Origin: Ceratodon purpureus
Lineage: Eukaryota; Streptophyta; Bryopsida; Pseudoditrichales; Ditrichaceae
Length of the DNA stretch: 64,000 bases
Assembly (NCBI GenBank): GCA_014871385.1
Contig: CM026423.1
Coordinates: 23,754,906 to 23,818,905 of the forward strand
Reading direction: 5' to 3'
In this document: positions 57,225 through 64,000 of the stretch, one piece after another
How positions within the stretch are numbered: the stretch's first letter is position 1
Layout of the letters: each line of letters begins with the position of its first letter
Position numbers and translations under genes: made by a program
The notes under the pieces: generated by a model
The model's input: only the letters and a program-made list of their open reading frames with translations
What the model was told of the DNA's origin: nothing
Database searches by the model: none

Positions 57225-58440
57225 TCTGGTTCCACTCGCGGAAATCCATCTTGCCAGTTTGGTCCCTGAACAAGACACATTAGACATTCCTGCTCATTTC
57301 ACTCAAGAAATCAAGGAAACCGTCATAGTTGACGCACCACCCGCTGCTCAGACATTAAGAAATCAGACCGTCAACGGGTGGTCGTATGGAGCCAAGGATA
57401 AAGTAGAACTAGTTAATTTAGGGACGACTGACGAACCCAAGTACCTCAAAATCAACGCCGAGGCACCAGCAGACATCAAAAGGGCCACCATCGAACTCTT
57501 CCATGAGTACCATGACATTTTTGCATGGGGGCATGAGGACTTAAGGGGGATTCCTCGCACCCTGGCAGAACACACCATAGACCTGGTGCCGAATGCCCAC
57601 CCTGTCCAACAACGACGTTATCGTATGAATCCAAATTACGCAACCAGAGTAAAAGCCAAACTGGACAAGTTATTAAAAGCTAAATTCATATCCCCGATTG
57701 ATTCCGCCCCCTGGTTGTCCCCTATGGTAATTATACCCAAGAAAAACGGTACGTTACGAATATGTGTTGACTTCAGAAAACTCAACGCAGCAACTCGAAA
57801 AGACCACTACCCGTTGCCATACATGGAGGAAATAATCGACAAGGTCGCCGGCCACAAAATGTATTCGTTTTTAGATTGTTTTTCAGGATACTATCAGGTC
57901 GCCATGGCCAACCAAGACAAAAGTAAAACTGCCTTCTCCACAGAATGGGGACCATATCAATTCGAAAGGATGCCATTTGGTGCGAAGAATGCTCCCATGA
58001 CATTTCAGCGCGTTATGGAGCTCATTTTTTGACCCTACCTGAAAAGGTTTTTTCGGATTTACCTGGATGACGGCACCGTCTATGGCGCCCAGCAAGACCA
58101 TGTCTCCCACTTAAGACAGATTTTCGATGCCTGCAGGGCCAACGGTGTCAGCCTTAACGCCGACAAATGTATGTTCTTGTTCTTCGCAGGCATCATACTA
58201 GGTTACATTGTGTGTAAATATGGGAACCTACCTGACCCCGAAAAAATACAGGATATCCTGAACATGACGCCGCCGGTCAACCAAAAGGGCGTTCAGCGTC
58301 TACTAGGACTCTCACAGTTCAATAGAATCTACATCGAGAAATTGGCTCACATCACAGCGCCAATCACGGCCCCTAACCATGCACGGTATTCTTACCCACA
58401 AGACTGGACCCCTGCCGCCCAAGAAGCACTTGACAAGATT
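57225..58440 (+). pseudogene. Reverse transcriptase
   Basis: The sequence has ICVDFRKLNAATRKD, YSFLDCFSGYYQV, FERMPFGAKNAP and the catalytic YLDD (near 58057), the expected order for a Ty3/gypsy polymerase. A TGA at 58030 and a frameshift at 58441 break it. The frame before the TGA starts at about 57121, overlapping the protease frame. Confidence 0.9.
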
Positions 58441-58441
58441 T

Positions 58442-59290
58442 AACCGGGCATATTCTAATGCACCAATTCTGATCGCGCCAGACTGGACCAAACCATTTCA
58501 CGTCCACACCGACACGTCAAACATAGCCGTCGGCGTCATGCTCGCCCAATGACTCAATGGCAAACATGATCAACCTGTTGCTTATGCCAGTCGATTGTTA
58601 AATCCAGCATAAACACCATATTCGTTATATCGAGACTTTTCAAAGTCTCAATTTAATGCTTGACTATAGCTTTTTCATTGATTTCTTGATTGATTCTATA
58701 TTTGTCAAAAACTTTTTGACTATATATGGGAAGATTATCCTCGAGTCGAGGATAATCTATAATTAGAAAGTCAAAAAAAAGTTCAAATTGTCTAAAAACA
58801 ATTGCTGAAATTGCAGGCAATAAGTCTCAAAGTTCTGAAATTGTCTCAAAATAACGAATATGGTCATCATAAAGGAACTACTCAACAACCGAACGGGAAG
58901 CCCTGGCCATGATTTATACAGTAAAGAAATTCAGACATTATCTTCTAGGGAATCGGTTTAGGTTCATTGTAGACCACCACAGTTTATCCTATTTAGTTAA
59001 CCAACCCTTAGTTACGGGGCGCGTCGCCCGTTCGATTATGATCCTGCTTGAGTACGATTTTGAGGTAGTATACGTACCTGGCAAGCGACATATTGTCGCT
59101 GATTATCTCTCCAGGGATACCACGGCCACCGACGACGGCATAGATGATTCATTTAATGATCCCTATATTCAGTCGGCCACGTTAACCACCGAGGACGCCA
59201 TGGACTGGCGCTACCCATACATACAGTATTTAACTACAGGTACGCTACCTGCAGATATCACCGGCACCCGCCGAATCAGTTTTGTTTGAA
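58442..59290 (+). pseudogene. RNase H domain, split by a fold-back element
   Basis: APDWTKPFHVHTD and AVGVMLAQ mark the start of RNase H; a TGA at 58550 and the insertion at 58615-58864 interrupt it. EREALAMIYTVKKFRHYLLG, FIVDHHSL and VPGKRHIVADYLSRD follow after the insertion. TGA at 59287 ends this frame. Confidence 0.85.
58615..58864. mobile_element. 250-bp fold-back (MITE-like) element in RNase H
   Basis: The ends are perfect 14-bp inverted repeats starting ACCATATTCGTTAT. The interior has a second perfect hairpin (GATTATCCTCGA against its inverse, 58733-58757). CATAAA occurs on both sides (58608-58613 and 58868-58873), within 1-3 bases of the ends, and may be the target duplication. The surrounding RNase H frame is recognisable on both sides. 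Confidence 0.75.
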
Positions 59291-60204
59291 ACACATTACC
59301 TTACACCGTCGTCCAGGGACAGCTATACCGCCAAGGCCCTGATGGTGAGACTCGAATCTGCGTAGCCAAAGACAGACAAGAGGAGATCATGGCTCACCTC
59401 CACGATGGTCCAGCTGGGGGACACCAAGGCCCCGATACGACCATTAAAAAGATTCTCCAGGCTAAATACTGGTGGCCCACATTATACAAGGATGTTCATC
59501 AGTATATCAAGCAGTGCCACGCCTGCCAAGTCTCCACGACTAACTTCCAGTACCTAGGAAAAGTGCCCCTGAAATCAATTCTACCATTGGGTCCGTTTTT
59601 ACGCTAGGGCCTCGACTTCATAGGCCCAATCAGACCAATCACCAAGCACGGATTTCGCTATATTTTAGCCGCCACGGATTACACCACCAAGTAGGTCGAG
59701 GCAAAACCTCTACGCACCAACACTACCGTGGTTACGGCCAACTTCATCTACGAGCACATAATAACCAGGTTCGGCTGCCTCTTGGAGATCATGTCCGACC
59801 AGTGAAGCCATTTCGTCAAGGCCGTCATTGACGAACTCATCGACAACCACGTGATAAAACACCGAACCAGTACAATTTATTATCCCCAAGGAAATGGGTA
59901 GGCCGAGTCAACTAACAAAACCTTGATCAATATGATGCGTCGTTTCATTCATGCTAACAAAATGGACTGGGACACGTATCTCCCTGTAGCTTTGTGGGCT
60001 TACAGAGTGGCTACTAAAACTGCCACTCAGGCCAGCCCTTTGGAGTTAGTCTACGGCACCCAGCCACTACTCCCAACGGAATACATCGCCTCTACCTTCA
60101 AAACGCTGCTGCCCCGGGACTATACGCCACACATGCCACCATTGTCAATGCCACAAAGCTCAAACATTATCACACCACAACATCCCAACCAGCACCAACA
60201 TTAA
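59291..60204 (+). pseudogene. Integrase
   Basis: The HHCC zinc finger (HLHDGPAGGHQG...CHACQ) and the DDE core (GLDFIGPI, ATDYTTK, YYPQGNG, AES) are clear. Stops at 59605 (TAG), 59692 (TAG), 59803 (TGA) and 59898 (TAG) break it. Several sit where a Trp, Gly or Gln codon is usual, so they are single substitutions. Confidence 0.88.
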
Positions 60205-60746
60205 GTCTGGGTGAGATCTCTAACATCATAGACGCCGAAGCAAGCCAAGAGGAAGAACTGGAGAAATCAGATCAGTAGGACACCATGACCTCCAATCTTA
60301 GCCACCATGGCGACCCAAACAACCAACCTCCCTTGGATCCTCAGGATAGCTACCCAGAGGTAAGTATCAGTCTAATCCAAGTTTTTCAATTGCCCCTACA
60401 GTCTAGGAAGCCCCAGGGATCTCAGGGCCATCAGGGTGACAAGACAGCATGCCATCACATCTCGCGCCGCCTTGATCGGCCACAGCCGCCACCATCATTG
60501 CTGGGCTCCCCATCTCATCCATGTCGGCCCCCGCCGCCAGCACCCATCTGCCAGTCCCCTCCAAGGGCACTCCATCACCTCCATGGCTTCTCCCTACCTC
60601 TCCCATCACTTCAGCCCCCACAGCACCCTGCTGCCTTAGCCTTCTCCACCACACGCCCCCTCCATTGCGCATTCTGCTCCACACTTCCTCCTGTTTCCCC
60701 TTGTTGTCCGCAGCTTTCTCTCTAGCCGCACACCACGGACATCGCC

Positions 60747-62921
60747 ATGGCTTCAAAGCCTCGGAAACCAGCTCCTCCTTACACTGTCCCGCAACAGATC
60801 CTGGATTGGAAGCGCCGGGCCGATATGGTGTGGACGACAAAGACAGGCCTGGTGAAATACTGGACTCTTATGGCGGGGAAGACAGACATGGCGCTATGCA
60901 GGGAGTTTGTCCAATCCATGCGGGAGAGGAGTGAAGACGAGCCTTACCCCTCCGGATATGTCAATGGCGTTCTGGTCCAGTATTCGAGCCTCTACCTCCA
61001 CGCGTTTTCCGGCTAGGACGGCACCGGCGTCACCGAGTGGAGTCCCGCGTGCTTGCATCCGCGACCCAACCTCCAAGCGCTGGTACACAATACTCCCCTC
61101 CGTGCTGATAATTTCTACGATGTCTTCGTCCTAGGCAAGGTCCTCCCGGAGCCTTGGTTCTCGCGGATCCGTGGTATCTTCAGTCAGGTGTTTTTCAAAA
61201 ACAACTGCAATGTTATCACCCCGGACCAGCTTACGCTATTATTCATGGCCGACATTGGAGAGAAGATCAACTGGGGACTCCTCGTGGACGAAAACTTCAG
61301 AGTCCAACTGCGTGGTCATCGCCGAGCGCCATATTATGAGAGCCCCATAGGACCGTTCCATACTGCTTACATCCAGCACTACTTGTCTTATCATCGACGC
61401 CACAACTGTGCTCCGGCTGTAGGGACATTCTTGGACGTCCAGCGAGACCTGGCTGCAGCACCTCCCGCCACACTTGCGCTCCCTCCACCGGGTCCAAGCC
61501 ACAAGCGCCCTCGCATTGCGGAGCTGGAAAATGAGGGGGCAGTAGCACGAGACACAACATGGGGACCTCGCACCAAGGCACTGGCGGATATCATGGACGA
61601 CCTTTTGCGATTCACACACGAAACAGAGCAAGAGAAGGACAAGCTAGCCGCGGCATACAAGGAACAGGAGGAACGTACCAGAAGAAGGACGGCCCAAGCT
61701 CTTCAAAACGCTCAGGCACAGGCAGACAAGGTCTTGGAGTCCACGAAGACAGAGTATCGCCAGCAGCTCGATGAAGCCCAAGCAACACTCACCAACCTCC
61801 GAAATCGTGTCACCAATCTGGAACTGGAGGTCAGCAACACACACGAGTAGGTGGATATATTAGCCAGGGAGAAGTCAAACGCAGAAGAAAAGGCTCAGAG
61901 GCTAGAACAACTAAACAAAGAGTACCTGGCACGATGTAAGTCCTTGACGACCGAGCAAGCTCCGCCCACGAACCAGCCCACACATGCTGAGTACGAAAAA
62001 TTGCGCCTGGGACAGCTCGCGGTGGACCAGGCTAGAGAGAATTTCGAGGTCAACAAGGTGGGGTGGATCCACACCGCCACACACACCATAGCCTCCATTG
62101 CATACCGGATGTTACGAGCACAACCTCCAACAGAAGACCAGCCCCCGATGGACTTCCTCAACATCTGTATCGATGACGCCATGGCTGCCCTAGAGTTGGA
62201 GCAATCGGACAATGAATGGGAAGGTATGGAGCTGGAGGGCTTAGAAAATCTGGCACCTGTAGCGAGTATGGAGAAAGGAAAAGGGGAATACCAGTCTCCA
62301 CCACGGATGGAATTCCCACGGCCTTCGGAGCTTGGACAGGGATCTGACACGACACCTCTCACAGCAGCCACGATCCCCTCTCACGACCCAGCCGAGCACG
62401 TTGACATCCCAGAGCACCTCACGGACACCGAGGAGACGTCCCAGCTTTCACCACGCCCCCCTGCATCGCCCCTGGATGAGCCAAATCCGCATACAACCCC
62501 GGTAAATTCCCGATCCCAGTCTATTAGAATTCACAAGGAAGCATTGAAACGTATAGAAGCAGAATTCGACCTAGAGGAACCAGCTAGTGATGAAAGTGAG
62601 GCGGAGGGAGAATTGGAAACAGCGATAGCTCAGGTGAAGAAGTACTTCCAGGAGAATTCAGACTTAGCTTCCAAATACGCGGACCCCAAGGCTGATCACG
62701 TCCAATGCCCTGCCTGTAAGAAGGTTTTAGGGAAAACAGTTTTTGATGTCTATCAACATTCCATAACTTCCCGCGCAAAGCGTAGTCTAATCCATCAAGG
62801 TGTGGCTGCAGCTATAGCCAACCTCTACGGAGGCCACGCTCCACCCCGGCACCAGACACAGCTTCCTCGAGAAACTACACGCCCCGACAGGAGGCCCGCG
62901 CATCGGAGGTCCCCGGCGTGA
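60747..62921 (+). pseudogene. Extra ORF downstream of integrase, coiled coil with C-terminal Cys/His motif
   Basis: One frame of about 725 codons runs from ATG 60747 to TGA 62921 and is broken only by TAG at 61014 and 61848. The first part is globular (PYTVPQQILDWKRRADMVW, LTLLFMADIGEKINWG). The middle is a long Glu/Gln/Ala coiled coil (about 61590-61990). Near the end CPACKKVLGKTVFDVYQH is C2H2-like. Some plant Ty3/gypsy lineages have extra 3' ORFs, but I do not recognise this one. A captured host gene is the alternative. Confidence 0.6.
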
Positions 62922-62970
62922 CACCCCAGGCAATCTAGGGACAGATTGCACTCAAACAAGGATGGCAAAA

Positions 62971-63685
62971 TGTTACGTCACACGTCACGGTCAGCACTGG
63001 AGTCTCGGGCGACATCCTCGGCATCAGACTTCCAGTGCCTGCGGCCTCCAAGGACGGCAACTAGAGTATAAAAGTCTAGGTCATTAGTCACAGTCGCTCT
63101 CTCTCAATCAGACGCTGAACCTTGAGTTAGGTTTCTGATCCTCTCTAAGGCCTCGGCCCTAAGCAGGCTCTATTTTGTACTTCCTGAACTCTATTCTCCT
63201 TGGACGACCTTTAATACCAGACGATGACTTGATAAACCACACTGTGCTATGAATTGCTTGCTCTTTCTTTGTTCTGTGAATGCCCACTTCTTCCCTTAAA
63301 ACCCTCATCTGTTCTTCTTCCTGGCTCACCTCGCTCTGACTATATTAAAGCTCCCCCTTCCTCCAACACCGCTGCCTTCGCTGACTGCGTGGGACACCAA
63401 GGATCCTGAGGCTGTGTCACTCTTCCTATCTCTAAGATTCTAAGTCCTCTTCACTCCCCTTTGCCTTCCCCAAAGTCTAAAGACACCACGGTCACCCTGC
63501 CTCCTCGACTGTCGAACCCTAAGCGGTTGACTGTCCACCTCCGTTGATACCCGACAGGCAAACTCCGGGTATCTCCGCCCCTACCCGTCTCTCGACATAG
63601 ACATCAACCGGACCTGATTACAGAGGCCGGTTAAGTATTTATTTTCCTTGGCTCAATTCTCTCCATCCACAAACCACAGCTAACA
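62971..63685 (+). repeat. 3' LTR
   Basis: The 715-bp LTR differs from the 5' copy at two noticed sites (a C/T near the start and a G/A near the end). TATAAAA lies at 63067-63073. Confidence 0.93.
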
Positions 63686-64000
63686 CACATACACACAAAG
63701 AAGACAACAAAAAGCAACGAAATGAAACGGAATAGATATCACATGAGTCACCAAAGCAAATAGACTTCTAAAAACCCTAAACCTGATCACTCGACAAAGG
63801 CTGCGTACACTCCATCCTGCGATCACCCCTCCAAGTATCGTCTCGTGTGTAAGTGCTCTGGTTTGGAGTTGTGTGACTTAACAGAATTCACCAAAGTGCA
63901 TACTCACAGTATCATCACCGCGGGAACGAAGTCCAGAACAAGCAACATGACACTATTTGCGATTCTTTCCAAACCAGATTTATAGGTAAAAACTCTAAAT
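63686..64000. other. Right flank, no gene seen
   Basis: AT-rich sequence follows the 3' LTR, starting CACAT, the possible target duplication. No coding region is recognised, and it could be host intron or intergenic DNA. Confidence 0.5.

Larger units (their letters stand above)
51388..63685 (+). mobile_element. Ty3/gypsy LTR retrotransposon, defective, with two nested insertions
   Basis: Two 715-bp LTRs (51388-52102 and 62971-63685) start TGTTAC, end TAACA and differ at about two positions by eye. Flanks CGCAT and CACAT may be a 5-bp target duplication with one mismatch. The order gag, protease, reverse transcriptase, RNase H, integrase marks it as Ty3/gypsy. An extra ORF follows integrase. 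The coding region has at least 13 in-frame stops and several frameshifts, and holds a hAT-like element (52634-55928) and a 250-bp fold-back element (58615-58864). It must have been moved last by proteins from another copy. Confidence 0.9.

Overview
The window looks like nuclear DNA of a streptophyte: a green plant or charophyte-grade alga. The grounds are plant-type introns (GTAAGT donors, TTGCAG-like acceptors), a plant-type aldo-keto reductase (AKR4C-like) gene, a plant-style Ty3/gypsy element, Mutator-like transposases with a SWIM finger, and short CCCTAAA-type telomere-like repeats. I cannot name the species; Chara-like algae or bryophytes are guesses. All identities here were read by eye, without database searches.

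Almost everything is mobile DNA. Four large elements lie side by side. Element C (29-15847) has 29-bp terminal inverted repeats and a possible 4-bp target duplication (GCAT). Element A (16390-34280) has TIRs and an 11-bp target duplication (CTTTCCAATCC). Element B (34842-49665) has related TIRs and a 9-bp duplication with one mismatch. A Ty3/gypsy retrotransposon (51388-63685) has near-identical 715-bp LTRs and is itself split by a 3.3-kb hAT-like fold-back element and a 250-bp fold-back element. The little host DNA between A, B and C belongs to one minus-strand aldo-keto reductase gene. B sits in one of its exons, A in its last intron, and C about 230 bp beyond its stop codon.

The main result is that all three giant DNA transposons carry a large, intron-containing gene joining a ParB-like domain to a C-terminal module resembling a beta-class (N6/N4) DNA methyltransferase. 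In A (22274-30442, 1246 aa) and C (7173-11926, 1308 aa) the gene can be read end to end through clean introns. In B (36278-40318) it is frameshifted by one base. The glycine-rich SAM-binding motif survives in A and B, but the catalytic DPPY motif does not, so these may be SAM-binding or pseudo-methyltransferase proteins.

Elements A and B share gene order when B is reversed: a conserved 150-aa acidic protein, a Mutator-like transposase, a basic N-terminal coding segment, the ParB/methyltransferase gene, then a variable end gene (a RING/coiled-coil protein in A, a 187-aa unknown in B). B's transposase is a pseudogene. Element C instead carries a two-exon DUF7869-type protein as candidate transposase, plus three tandem FCP1/HAD-like terminal exons. 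B also encodes a run of RNA polymerase II CTD-like heptads.

Elements C and A are each peppered with their own short GC-rich palindrome: GTCGGC-N5-GCCGAC in C and TGCCG-N4-CGGCA in A. Each has about 25-30 copies confined to its own element, mostly in introns and UTRs; in C some lie in frame inside exons. A testable idea is that they act as parS-like sites for the element's own ParB-like protein.
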